This document shows positions 28,812 to 37,120 of a DNA stretch of 64,000 bases, piece after piece. Every line of letters starts with the position of its first letter. The stretch's first letter is position 1. A program made the position numbers and the translations under genes. This stretch comes from Paraburkholderia tuberum STM678. GTDB taxonomy: Bacteria; Pseudomonadota; Gammaproteobacteria; Burkholderiales; Burkholderiaceae. The DNA lies in contig NZ_CADFGP010000001.1 in NCBI RefSeq assembly GCF_902833905.1, forward strand, positions 186,001 to 250,000, given 5' to 3'. The notes beneath the pieces were generated by a model. The model had not been told where the DNA came from. It worked only from the letters and a program-made list of their open reading frames with translations, and made no database searches.

Positions 28812-30002
28812 ATGCCAATCCTCACCGAAAAGACTCGCGCTTACCGTCACGACCTGATGCAAACACTGATGGAACGTCAGCGAGTCGATGCGCTCATCTT
28901 CACGTCCGCCGACTTCTTCCAGTGGGCGACCAATTTCCACGTCGACGTGCAGACCTGGGAGCGGCCGATCGCCGTGTGCGTGCCGCTGTCGGGCGAGCCG
29001 TTCGCGATCATGAACGAGCTGTCGACGCATCACGTGATGATGGCGCGCGAGCGCGGACATCTGTGGCTCGACGATATCTCGTTCTACTCCGAGCATCCGC
29101 GCGTGGTCGAGCGGCAGCCGCTACTCGCGGAGGTCCCGGAGCTAATCGCCGCGCGTTTGCGTGCCGCCGGGCTTGGCGCATCGCGAATCGGCGTCGAAGC
29201 CGCCGGCGGTCCGCTCGGCCGCGCGGCGTCACTGCTGCCGGACGCGGAGTTCCTGCCGATGCTCGCCGAGTTGCGCTCGTTGCGCTGGGTCAAGCACCGG
29301 GAGGAGATTGCCATCATGCGGGCCGCCGCAAGCCTCGCCGATTGGGTGCAGGACCGCTATCGCGAGAACATTCGCCCCGGACGGCTCGTTCAGGAACTCG
29401 ACTATCAGATGGCCACCCTGATGGTGACCGAAGGCGCGCGCCGCTTTCCTGGCGAGAACCTCGAAGTGATGCGTTGCTGGACCTTGTCGGGACCGGCATC
29501 GGCGTCGCCGCACGGCGACGGTGCGTCGTGCGGCGCGCAGATCAAGGCGGGCGACGGTCTCGTCAATATCGTGATTCCGCGTTTGAACGGTCTCGTGATC
29601 GAGAACGAGCGCACCTGGTTCTGCGGCAAACCGGGCGCCGAGCAGGCGCGTTTTCATGAGGTCGCGCGCGCGGCCAACGAGGCGGCCGTCGCGGCGGCCG
29701 TCACGGGTCAGCCGGTTTCGGGTATCGACGCGGCCGCGCAAGCGGTGATCGAGCAGGCCGGCTGCGCGAAGTACATCCGTCATCGCACGGGGCATGGCAT
29801 GGGCATCATCGGTCACGAATATCCGGACGACATGGCGTTCAATCACCGCGCGCTGCTGGACAACGAGGTGTACTCGGCGGAGCCCGGCATCTATGTGTAC
29901 GGCCTCGGCGGTTTCCGGCTCGACGATTCGGTCGTGACCGGCCCGACGCCGGAGCTGCTCACGAAGACCCCGCGCACGCTCGCGCACGCGACCATCGATT
30001 GA
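28812..30002 (+). CDS. pita-bread fold hydrolase (peptidase M24/creatinase family) with altered metal site
   Basis: A 396-residue protein with the creatinase-like N-terminal domain (residues 1-150) and the pita-bread catalytic domain. Of the five metal ligands of aminopeptidase P/prolidase, the His in HRTGHGMG and the Glu in SAEPGIY are present. The first Asp is replaced in GLVNIVIPRL (about residues 249-258), the second is Glu264 in VIENERT, and the last Glu is Asp in RLDDSVV. The enzyme may thus act without metals, as creatinase does, on a C-N bond of an amidine or amino acid derivative. It follows the importer and precedes an amidohydrolase. The substrate is unknown. Confidence 0.8.
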   Translation: MPILTEKTRAYRHDLMQTLMERQRVDALIFTSADFFQWATNFHVDVQTWERPIAVCVPLSGEPFAIMNELSTHHVMMARERGHLWLDDISFYSEHPRVVERQPLLAEVPELIAARLRAAGLGASRIGVEAAGGPLGRAASLLPDAEFLPMLAELRSLRWVKHREEIAIMRAAASLADWVQDRYRENIRPGRLVQELDYQMATLMVTEGARRFPGENLEVMRCWTLSGPASASPHGDGASCGAQIKAGDGLVNIVIPRLNGLVIENERTWFCGKPGAEQARFHEVARAANEAAVAAAVTGQPVSGIDAAAQAVIEQAGCAKYIRHRTGHGMGIIGHEYPDDMAFNHRALLDNEVYSAEPGIYVYGLGGFRLDDSVVTGPTPELLTKTPRTLAHATID

Positions 30003-30068
30003 GTCGCGCAGCGCGCGACACCCTTCAACGTTGGAGATGACCCGGATCTTGTACCGGGAGGAGACCTG

Positions 30069-31316
30069 ATGGAGTCGATTCTGTTCTCGCACTGCGCGCT
30101 GCTCGATCCGGCTGCCGGCGAATTGCGTGAGGACCACGCGGTGCTGGTGGAAAACGGACGCATCAAGGAGGTCTCGGACCGGCCGATCCGCAGCGCGTCC
30201 GCACGGGAAATCGACCTGCGCGGCAAGACGCTGATGCCTGGCCTGATCGATTTGCACGTGCACGTGCATGCGACGCAGCTCAATCTCGCGGCACAGGTGA
30301 ACTTGCCGAACGTGCTGGTCACGCTGAAGTCGTTGCCGTTGTTGCAAGGCATGCTTCGGCGTGGCTTCACGACAGTGCGCGATGCGGGCGGCGCGGGCTT
30401 CGCGCTCAAACAGGCGTTGGAACAGGGTCTCGCCGAAGGTCCGCGCCTGTTCGTGTCGGGCCGCGCGATCAGCCAGACCGGCGGACACGGCGACATGCGC
30501 GGCCGCAGCGACTACATCGGCACCGATAGCCCGTGCGCGTGTTGTGCGCGGGTCGGCGCGATATCGCGTGTCGCCGACGGCGTCGATGCTGTGCGTCGCG
30601 CGGTGCGTGAAGAGCTGCAGATGGGTGCCGACCAGATCAAGATCATGGCCTCGGGCGGCGTCGCCTCGCCCACCGATCCGGTCGGCGCATGGGGTTATTC
30701 GGAAGACGAGATCAGGGCGATCGTCCACGAGGCGCGGGCGCGCGGCACCTACGTGCTCGCGCATGCATACACGGCCGAGGCGATCGCGCGCGCGGTACGC
30801 TGCGGCGTTCGGACGATCGAGCACGGCAATCTGGTCGACGAAGCGGCTGCGCGGGTGATGGCCGAGCACGGCGCGTTCGCGGTGCCGACGCTCGTCACCT
30901 ACGACGCGCTCGCGAACGAAGGCGAAGCGCTCGGCCTGCCCGCCGACAGCGTCGCGAAGATCGGGAGCGTGCGCCAGGCGGGCCTGCGTTCGCTCGAAAT
31001 CTTCCGCGCGGCGGGCGTGCCGATGGGCTTCGGTAGCGATCTGCTCGGCGAATCGCAGCGTCTGCAAAGCGATGAATTCCGCTTGCGCAGCGAAGTGCTG
31101 ACGCCGCTCGAAATCCTGCGCAGCGCAACGGTGGTCGGCGCGCAGGTGCTCGGCCAGGTCGGGCAGCTCGGGCAGATCACGGCAGGCGCGCACGCCGACA
31201 TGCTCGTCGTCGACGGCAATCCGCTTGCGTCGCTCGACTGTCTGCTGGGGCAGGGCGAGCGCATTCCGGTCGTGATGAAGGGCGGTAGAATCCATGCCTT
31301 TGATTTGCCGGCGTGA
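30069..31316 (+). CDS. metal-dependent amidohydrolase (Xaa-Arg dipeptidase/imidazolonepropionase-like)
   Basis: A 415-residue amidohydrolase-superfamily enzyme. Metal ligands can be placed: His-x-His in DLHVHVH (residues 63-67), the bridging Lys in QIKIMASGG, His in LAHAYT, His in IEHGNL, and Asp in FGSDLL. The ISQTGGHGDMRG and CARVGAISRVADG stretches match the subgroup containing prolidase and Xaa-Arg carboxypeptidases. It would cleave an amide or cyclic C-N bond in the cytoplasm. GGGAGGAGA precedes the ATG. It probably acts in the same pathway as the M24 protein 66 bp upstream. Confidence 0.82.
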   Translation: MESILFSHCALLDPAAGELREDHAVLVENGRIKEVSDRPIRSASAREIDLRGKTLMPGLIDLHVHVHATQLNLAAQVNLPNVLVTLKSLPLLQGMLRRGFTTVRDAGGAGFALKQALEQGLAEGPRLFVSGRAISQTGGHGDMRGRSDYIGTDSPCACCARVGAISRVADGVDAVRRAVREELQMGADQIKIMASGGVASPTDPVGAWGYSEDEIRAIVHEARARGTYVLAHAYTAEAIARAVRCGVRTIEHGNLVDEAAARVMAEHGAFAVPTLVTYDALANEGEALGLPADSVAKIGSVRQAGLRSLEIFRAAGVPMGFGSDLLGESQRLQSDEFRLRSEVLTPLEILRSATVVGAQVLGQVGQLGQITAGAHADMLVVDGNPLASLDCLLGQGERIPVVMKGGRIHAFDLPA

Positions 31317-31390
31317 CATGCGCAGCGCTCGCGTGCGAGCGAGGTTGACAGCGGGGAGCGCCGGCGGCCCGTGCAATCCGGAGAGAACGG

Positions 31391-32311
31391 ATGGACTTTC
31401 GGCACATCGACGCATTCAGGGCGCTGATGCTCACGCGCACGACGACTCGCGCCGCGCAGGTCATCGGCACTTCGCAGTCAGGTATCAGCCGCCTGATTAC
31501 CGATCTGGAGCGCTCGACCAGTCTCACGCTGTTCGATCGCAGCCGCGGCCGGCTCGAACCGACCGTCGAAGCCCTGGCGCTGTTCGAGGAAGTCGAGCGG
31601 CGCTATGCCGGCCTGGACAACATCCGCGAGTTCGCGCTGAGCTTGCGCAATCCGTCGACCGCGGTGATTCGCGTGGGCTCGGTCGTATCGTTCGGGCTCG
31701 GCTACTTCGCGCGCGTCGTGGCGAACTTTCATCGGCGGCATCCGGCCGTGCAGATTGCGTTGACGACCGGGGCATCGTCGCTGATTCGCGATCAGGTGGT
31801 GTCGCGTCAACTCGCGCTCGGTCTCGTCACGAATACCGTCGACGTGACCGGCACCGATTCGACCGCCTTCGCGCAGCTCGACGCGATCTGCGCGTTGCCG
31901 GCCGGTCATCCGCTGGGCAAGCGCAAGGTCATCAAGGTGGCGGATCTGCGGAATCAGCCGATCGTGTCGTACGATCTGCCGGACCTCGTGCGTTGGGGCA
32001 TGGATCAGGTGTTCGCGACCGGTCAGCTGCAATCGCAGGTGGTGGCGACCGCGCCGTATTCGGTCAACATCGCGACGATGGTCAAGGAAGGCCTCGGCAT
32101 CGGTTTGCTGCATCCGGTGTCGGCGTACGACTTTCTCGACTCGAATCTGATCTTGCGCCGCTTCGAGCACGCAATGCCTTTCTACACGCTGAAGATCACG
32201 CCGCATGGCGCCGCGCCGGCTCCGCATCTCGACGAATTGTCGAAGGTGATGGAGGAGACGCTCGAAGAAGTGCTGGCGGCCGTGAATACGCGCTTGACGG
32301 CAGCGAGCTGA
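31391..32311 (+). CDS. LysR-type regulator, OccR/NocR-like
   Basis: A 306-residue LysR regulator. The DNA-binding domain starts MDFRHIDAFRALMLTRTTTRAAQ with GTSQSGISRLITDLE as recognition helix (residues 27-41). The effector domain (IRVGSVVSFGLGYFARVV onward) resembles the group that includes the opine regulators OccR and NocR. It lies between the two parts of the importer/hydrolase island and in the same direction, so it likely controls both. A candidate box upstream of the importer is at 24753-24767. Confidence 0.82.
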   Translation: MDFRHIDAFRALMLTRTTTRAAQVIGTSQSGISRLITDLERSTSLTLFDRSRGRLEPTVEALALFEEVERRYAGLDNIREFALSLRNPSTAVIRVGSVVSFGLGYFARVVANFHRRHPAVQIALTTGASSLIRDQVVSRQLALGLVTNTVDVTGTDSTAFAQLDAICALPAGHPLGKRKVIKVADLRNQPIVSYDLPDLVRWGMDQVFATGQLQSQVVATAPYSVNIATMVKEGLGIGLLHPVSAYDFLDSNLILRRFEHAMPFYTLKITPHGAAPAPHLDELSKVMEETLEEVLAAVNTRLTAAS

Positions 32312-32437
32312 CCGATTGCCGCTTCGCGGCGGCAGCGGCGTTCCCCACCTATCCAATGAAATACAGATCGGGCCACCGAGGCCTGACGTCGTCTGTTGCG
32401 GTTTCTTTTCGAAACGCATTTCTCCTGGAGCGAGTGT

Positions 32438-33502
32438 ATGAACCACATCAACCAGCCACGCCGCCGTTTTCTTCGATCGACGGGGACGCTCGTCGCCGCC
32501 TCCGCGCTGGGTCCGTTCGCGTTGAAAGCCAATGCGGCCGGTGCGTGTTCCGGTCAGGTGGTGGTCGGCACGTGGGGAGGCGACTATCAACGCCTGCTGC
32601 AACAGAACATCGATTCGCTGGTGCCGCCTACCGGTGATGCGATCACCTATGCGGTCGGCAGTGCGCTCGCGCGGCAGACCACGATGCGCGCCGAAGCACA
32701 CGGCCGGCGCAGCACGATGGACGTCGCGCTGCTGCGCGATAACGACATGTTCCAGATGTACTCCGAAGGCACGACCGCGAAACTCGATGACGCGCTGCTG
32801 CCGAACCTTGCCAACGTGATTCCGCAATTTCGTCGCAGCTACGCGGTCCCGCACATCTTCAGCGCGCTCGTGCTCGTCTACGATACCGACAGGGTGCGCA
32901 CGCGCCCGGACGGTCTCGCCGCGCTGCTGGACCCTCAATTCAAGGGCAAAATCGGCCTGGTCGATGATCAGTATGACTATCTGACGCTCGCGGGCGCGCT
33001 CGCCTCGGGCGGACAAGCGAACGATCTCGCGCTCGGGCAGAAGTATTTGCGCGCGCTGCGCGAGGCATCGCCGCGAGTGTATCCGTCGGTCGATGCACTG
33101 GCGTCGGCGCTCAAGAGCGGCGAGATCGTCGTGACCGTCACATGGAAGGCGCGCGCGCTGCAGTGGAAAAAGGCGGGCCTCGCGGTCGACTACGTGTTCC
33201 CGAAGGAGGGCGCATTGCCGGCCACGTTCGAGGCCGCCGTCACCGCGGGCAGTAAATCGTCCGCCTGCGCGTTTCTCTATCTGAATGCGATGCTCGATCC
33301 GCGTTCCCAGCGCGCGTTCGCCGAATCGATGGGCTACGCGCCGACGATCACGAACGCGAACCTGCCGCCGTCGTTGCAACAGGCGGTGGGCTTCTCGGGC
33401 AAGGAGCTGGAGCGGATCGTGCCGGTCGACTTCGCGATGCTGATGAAACACAAAACGGAAATGCTCGACTTCTGGAACAAGGATTTCCGCGCTGGACTTT
33501 GA
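32438..33502 (+). CDS. periplasmic binding protein of the PotD/PotF type (second copy), Tat-exported
   Basis: A 354-residue paralogue of the binding protein at 26786-27847. The N-terminus carries RRRFLRSTG and a hydrophobic run cleaved near ANAAGACS. The mature part starts VVVGTWGGDYQRLLQQN and ends LDFWNKDFRAGL, matching its sister closely. No permease or ATPase follows, so it must share the upstream transporter. The ATG at 32438 is 42 bases inside a longer open frame whose upstream start lacks a binding site; CTCCTGGAGCGAGTGT precedes it. Confidence 0.85.
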   Translation: MNHINQPRRRFLRSTGTLVAASALGPFALKANAAGACSGQVVVGTWGGDYQRLLQQNIDSLVPPTGDAITYAVGSALARQTTMRAEAHGRRSTMDVALLRDNDMFQMYSEGTTAKLDDALLPNLANVIPQFRRSYAVPHIFSALVLVYDTDRVRTRPDGLAALLDPQFKGKIGLVDDQYDYLTLAGALASGGQANDLALGQKYLRALREASPRVYPSVDALASALKSGEIVVTVTWKARALQWKKAGLAVDYVFPKEGALPATFEAAVTAGSKSSACAFLYLNAMLDPRSQRAFAESMGYAPTITNANLPPSLQQAVGFSGKELERIVPVDFAMLMKHKTEMLDFWNKDFRAGL

Positions 33503-33543
33503 CCCCGAGGCTCCGCACATTTCTGCCTGCAAGACCCAAACAC

Positions 33544-34521
33544 ATGATTATTCTGACCAACAACGAAGGTAAATCCGGCATCGGCTTGACCGCGGAACTG
33601 CTGCGCAATGGCGGTGCCGGGCTCGACGCGGTCGAGGCAGGCATCCGGCTCGTCGAAGATGACGAAGAGGTGCGCACGGTTGGGCGTGGCGGCTGGCCGA
33701 ATCTGCTCGGCGAAGTCGAGCTTGATGCGTCGGTGATGGATGGCTCGACGCTGCGCACTGGCGCGGTGGGCGGTCTGAAGGGCTTCAGGCATCCGGTGAG
33801 CGTCGCGCGTGCCGTGATGGAGCGGCTGCCGCACGAGCTGCTGATCGGTGAGGGCGCCGCGCGCTATGCGGCCGAAACGGGTGCGGAGCGCTGCGAGCTG
33901 CTCGCCGAACATTCGCGCAAGGCTTACGCGCGCTGGTTCGACGGCGAAGTCAGCGCGGCCGACAGGGCCGCGTGGCCGAACGTGCCGCTCGAACGCTATT
34001 GCCACGACGCGGTCGATCCGGAGATCGGCAAGGACACGACGGTTTTTCTTGCGCTCGACAGCGCCCGCAATGTCGTGAGCGGCACGAGTACATCGGGATG
34101 GGGCTGGAAATATCCGGGCCGTCTCGGCGACAGCCCCGTGATCGGCGCGGGCTCCTATGCCGATAGCCGTTACGGCGCCTGCGCATGCACGGGCGCGGGC
34201 GAGATGACGATCCGCGCCGGCACGGCGCGCGCGGTGGTGCTCTACATGAAAATGGGCATGAGCGTCGAGCGCGCGGTCACCGAAGCGGTCGACGATATGC
34301 GCGCGCTCAAGGGCGGCTTGATCAGCCGCGTGACGATCCATGCGATCGATGCCGCGGGCAATCACCGCGTGGTGGCGGTCAATGGCTTGCCGGGCAATCA
34401 CTACTGGGTGTGGACGCCAGTCATGGCGCAGCCGGAGCGCCGTGCTTGCGAGCTGATCCAGATCTCGGAGGGTGAGCCGCAGAGCAAGCGGATTGCGATG
34501 CAGGTTTATACCGACGTGTGA
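33544..34521 (+). CDS. Ntn-hydrolase, asparaginase 2/isoaspartyl peptidase family
   Basis: A 325-residue member of the glycosylasparaginase/isoaspartyl peptidase family. These precursors cut themselves so that a Thr becomes the N-terminal nucleophile; here Thr165 in GKDTTVFLALD is the candidate, replacing the usual HDTVG context. Supporting blocks are TSTSGWGWKYPGRLGDSPVIG and CTGAGE, the latter two binding the substrate alpha-amino and carboxyl groups in relatives. It would release aspartate or asparagine from a beta-linked amide. It is 41 bp after the second binding-protein gene and is the third C-N hydrolase of the island. Confidence 0.8.
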   Translation: MIILTNNEGKSGIGLTAELLRNGGAGLDAVEAGIRLVEDDEEVRTVGRGGWPNLLGEVELDASVMDGSTLRTGAVGGLKGFRHPVSVARAVMERLPHELLIGEGAARYAAETGAERCELLAEHSRKAYARWFDGEVSAADRAAWPNVPLERYCHDAVDPEIGKDTTVFLALDSARNVVSGTSTSGWGWKYPGRLGDSPVIGAGSYADSRYGACACTGAGEMTIRAGTARAVVLYMKMGMSVERAVTEAVDDMRALKGGLISRVTIHAIDAAGNHRVVAVNGLPGNHYWVWTPVMAQPERRACELIQISEGEPQSKRIAMQVYTDV

Positions 34522-34565
34522 GGGCGACGCGTAGTGGTGAATCAGCGGTATTCCCGCAGCGGCAC

Positions 34566-35276
34566 CTAAGACGTCTTCTGCCCCCCCGCAATCACCCGCT
34601 CCAACGACAGCTTCAAGTGACGCTGCATCGCCGCTTGCGCCTGAATCGCATCATGCGCCTCCAGCGCTTCGAGAATCACGAGATGTTCGTCGGGCACGGC
34701 GCCCCACGTCGTCTCGTTCTCGAAGTGGCCGCGCAGCTTTTCCGACAGCGGACTATGCCGCGCATCGAATAGCGAGCTGACGGTGCGCACGAGCACCTCA
34801 TTGCCGGACATTTGCGCGATCGCGAGGTGGAACGCGCGATCGGCCGCGACCGGAATTCTGCCGGCCTTTACTTCGCGCTCCATCTCGTTGTAGATGGCGC
34901 GCAGCATCTTCAGATCTTTCGGTTTGCAGAACGGTGCGACGCTCGCGATGATCGAGCCTTCGATCAGGCAGCGCGCGCCGAGGATGTCGAGCAGGCTATC
35001 GCCGAGTTCGGCCTGCGACAGCGACGCATCATTCTGCGCGGACGGCGTCGCGCACAGGTAGACGCCCGAACCCATACGAATCTCGACGAGCCCTTCCAGT
35101 TCCAGCGCGACCAGTGCCTCACGCACCGACGGCCGCGACACGCCGAGCGTCTCCGCCAGCGCGCGCTCGGGCGGCAGGCGGCCGTTCGGCGCGAAGTCCG
35201 GCTGAGCGATCAGCTCGCGCAATTTTTCCGCGATCTGAAGATAGAGGCGGCGAGTGTCGGCAGGTCTGGTGGTCAC
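34566..35276 (-). CDS. GntR/FadR-family regulator with FCD domain
   Basis: A 236-residue regulator. The winged helix is at about residues 8-75 (YLQIAEKLRELI, then LPPERALAETLGVSRPSVREAL). The all-helical FCD domain has DRAFHLAIAQMSGN, whose Asp and His belong to the usual metal/ligand site. No ATG fits; the GTG at 35276 places translation right at the domain start (VTTRPADTRR). FCD regulators of this type often sense sugar acids or hydroxy acids, and the divergent genes encode a sugar-acid permease and dehydratase. Two matching operator-like repeats lie 131 and 171 bp upstream. Confidence 0.85.
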   Translation of the reverse strand: MTTRPADTRRLYLQIAEKLRELIAQPDFAPNGRLPPERALAETLGVSRPSVREALVALELEGLVEIRMGSGVYLCATPSAQNDASLSQAELGDSLLDILGARCLIEGSIIASVAPFCKPKDLKMLRAIYNEMEREVKAGRIPVAADRAFHLAIAQMSGNEVLVRTVSSLFDARHSPLSEKLRGHFENETTWGAVPDEHLVILEALEAHDAIQAQAAMQRHLKLSLERVIAGGQKTS

Positions 35277-35406
35277 GAAACGATTCCCGGCGATGTAGCT
35301 TGTGCAAGCCCCATAAGGCGAGCGCCGATTGTAGATCGAAGCGCCCGGCGCGCAAATCGTGCGTGTTCGGCGACAGCGTTCGGGGTTTCCCCCAACTCCG
35401 TGCGAA

Positions 35407-35419
35407 TTGGCTTGACCAG
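35407..35419 (+). promoter_or_regulatory. GntR operator candidate 1, TTGGCTTGACCAG
   Basis: An imperfect palindrome (TTGG-N5-CCAG) of the FadR/FCD kind. It matches the second site 40 bp away in 9 of 13 positions, with identical arms. Confidence 0.5.
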
Positions 35420-35446
35420 TATCGCACTCGCCATTATTTTTGCAAA

Positions 35447-35459
35447 TTGGTAAGGCCAG
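35447..35459 (+). promoter_or_regulatory. GntR operator candidate 2, TTGGTAAGGCCAG
   Basis: Same arms and spacing as the site at 35407-35419, exactly 40 bp further on, which places both on the same face of the helix. The AT-rich stretch between them (CCATTATTTTTGC) is a plausible promoter core for either direction. Confidence 0.5.
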
Positions 35460-35538
35460 ATTGACGCCGAGGAGACGCCAGCCGTGCAGCCCTGCTGGTC
35501 GCTCCGCATCCCGACACCCGATCAATTTCTCCATGACG

Positions 35539-35607
35539 ATGAAGACTGTCATTTGCGAACAACCCGGCCAACTCGCGCTCGCCGAACGCGCGAGGCCGGC
35601 GGTTCCT
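35539..35607 (+). pseudogene. 5' remnant of a zinc-type alcohol/sugar-acid dehydrogenase
   Basis: The frame reads MKTVICEQPGQLALAERARP, a textbook N-terminus of medium-chain zinc dehydrogenases such as L-galactonate or L-idonate dehydrogenase. The next expected block (PGPGEVLVRI...CGTD) is missing and the frame loses similarity. Only about 23 codons survive. Its position inside a sugar-acid locus fits a former pathway gene. Confidence 0.5.
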
Positions 35608-35782
35608 CGATCATCGCCTCGCCGACATCGCGCGCAATCACGAGCAAAAGAAAGAGCGGCGTTTCAAGCCGGTGATTGTCTGTAGCACACCCCGGCAGCA
35701 CACCCCGGCAGCACACCGGCGGCCACGAGGCCGCATGGTTCATCCAAATAGAGTAGATGCCAGCCCAGGAGGAGACGGTTTC

Positions 35783-37072
35783 ATGAAGAAGAAGATGCGT
35801 TGGGTAGTGATTTTTCTGTGCTTTCTCGCGATCGCGGTGAACTACATCGATCGTGCGAATCTCGCGGTCGCCGTGCCGCAAATCGAAAAGGCGCTCGGCA
35901 TCGGCCCCGCCGAGATGGGCTTCATCCTGAGCGGATTCTTCTGGACCTACGCGTTGATGCAGATGCCGTTCGGCTGGTTCGTCGATCGTGTCGGCGCGCG
36001 CATCGCGTTGCCGCTCGCGGTCGGGTGGTGGTCGGTGTTTACCGCGGCCACCGCGGTCACGACCAGCGTCGCGGGCATGTTCGGCTGCCGCCTGTTGCTC
36101 GGCGTCGGCGAGGCGGGCGCGTATCCGTCCTGCACGAAGCTCGTCAGCCAATGGTTCGAGCCAAAGGAGCGCGCGATCGCGACCAGCATCTTCGATAGCG
36201 GCTCGCGGGTCGGCTCCGCGCTGTCGATTCCCGTGGTCGCGCTGATCATCGGCACGCTCGGATGGAAGGCCGCCTTTGTCCTCACCGGCTTGCTCGGCGC
36301 GGTGTGGATCGTCGGCTGGTTCGTGATCTATCGGAATCCCGTGCAGGACGCGATGGAGACCGCGCGCAACGCTGCGCCGGCGGCTCAAGCGAGAGGCGGC
36401 CAGGACAACGTGACGTGGGCATCGCTGTTTCGCCATCGCACGCTGTGGGGCATGATGCTCGGCTTCTTCTGCCTGAACTTCGTGATCTACTTCTTCATTA
36501 CGTGGTTTCCGAGCTATCTCGTGCAGACGCGCGGCTTCTCGCTGAAATCGCTCGGCACGCTCGGCATGATTCCGGCGCTGATCGCGATTCCGGGCGGCTG
36601 GCTCGGCGGCTATGTGTCCGACGCGCTGTTCCGGCGCGGCTGGAGCCTGACGGCTGCGCGCAAGACCTGCATGGTCGGTGGCATGCTGGTGTCGTCGGTG
36701 ATCACGCTGTCGGCGTTCACGGAGAACACGTATCTGATGCTCGCGTTCTTCGGTATCGCCTATGGCAGCCTCGCGTTCGCCGCGGCGAGCATCTGGTCGC
36801 TGCCCTGCGACGTCGCGCCGACACCGCGCCATGTCGCGTCGATCGGCGGCATCCAGAACTTTGCGTCGAATCTGGCGGGGATCGTGATTACGACGTTCAC
36901 CGGCGTGATGGTCGCGATGACGAAGGGCTCGTTCACGATCCCGCTCGTCGTCGCGGGCGGCTTCTGCTTTCTCGGCGCGTTCAGCTATCTTTTCATCGTG
37001 GGACGCATCGAGCCGCTGTCGCTGGAATCGGAAAGCCGCGATCTGCCGAAGGGCGCGCGCTCCACGATCTGA
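35783..37072 (+). CDS. MFS sugar-acid transporter (GudP/ExuT-like, ACS family)
   Basis: A 429-residue major facilitator of the anion:cation symporter family. Helix 1 is WVVIFLCFLAIAVNYIDRANLAVAVPQ without a break (about residues 6-32), with the family motif NYIDRANLAVA. GWFVDRVGARIAL is the loop 2-3 motif, and GVGEAGAYPSCTKLVSQWF is typical of glucarate/galactarate/hexuronate permeases. It most likely imports galactarate or glucarate for the dehydratase encoded next. A strong AGGAGGAGA site sets the start at 35783. Confidence 0.88.
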   Translation: MKKKMRWVVIFLCFLAIAVNYIDRANLAVAVPQIEKALGIGPAEMGFILSGFFWTYALMQMPFGWFVDRVGARIALPLAVGWWSVFTAATAVTTSVAGMFGCRLLLGVGEAGAYPSCTKLVSQWFEPKERAIATSIFDSGSRVGSALSIPVVALIIGTLGWKAAFVLTGLLGAVWIVGWFVIYRNPVQDAMETARNAAPAAQARGGQDNVTWASLFRHRTLWGMMLGFFCLNFVIYFFITWFPSYLVQTRGFSLKSLGTLGMIPALIAIPGGWLGGYVSDALFRRGWSLTAARKTCMVGGMLVSSVITLSAFTENTYLMLAFFGIAYGSLAFAAASIWSLPCDVAPTPRHVASIGGIQNFASNLAGIVITTFTGVMVAMTKGSFTIPLVVAGGFCFLGAFSYLFIVGRIEPLSLESESRDLPKGARSTI

Positions 37073-37120
37073 CGTATTCTGTGTCAACGCATACGGATAA
37101 CCCTGTTTTCGAGGCTTCTC

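Larger units (their letters stand above)
35277..35782. other. GntR-MFS divergent region
   Basis: This 506-bp gap contains the paired 13-bp operator candidates (35407-35419 and 35447-35459) and a short alcohol dehydrogenase gene remnant (35539-35607). A CCCGGCAGCACAC repeat occurs twice near 35692-35717. Last comes the strong AGGAGGAGA ribosome-binding site of the permease gene. No complete gene is seen. Confidence 0.55.

Noticed and set aside
29229..31415. Very long minus-strand open frame (728 codons)
   Set aside because: It lies opposite the M24 and amidohydrolase genes, is extremely rich in Arg/His/Ala, and has no domain. It is a shadow of GC3-rich coding on the other strand.
32320..32345. 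GCCGC-TTC-GCGGC hairpin after the LysR gene
   Set aside because: The stem is only 5 bp and no T-run follows; common by chance at this GC content.
31478..33532. Minus-strand open frame of 684 codons
   Set aside because: Opposite the LysR and second binding-protein genes, which have clear domains; composition is that of a shadow.
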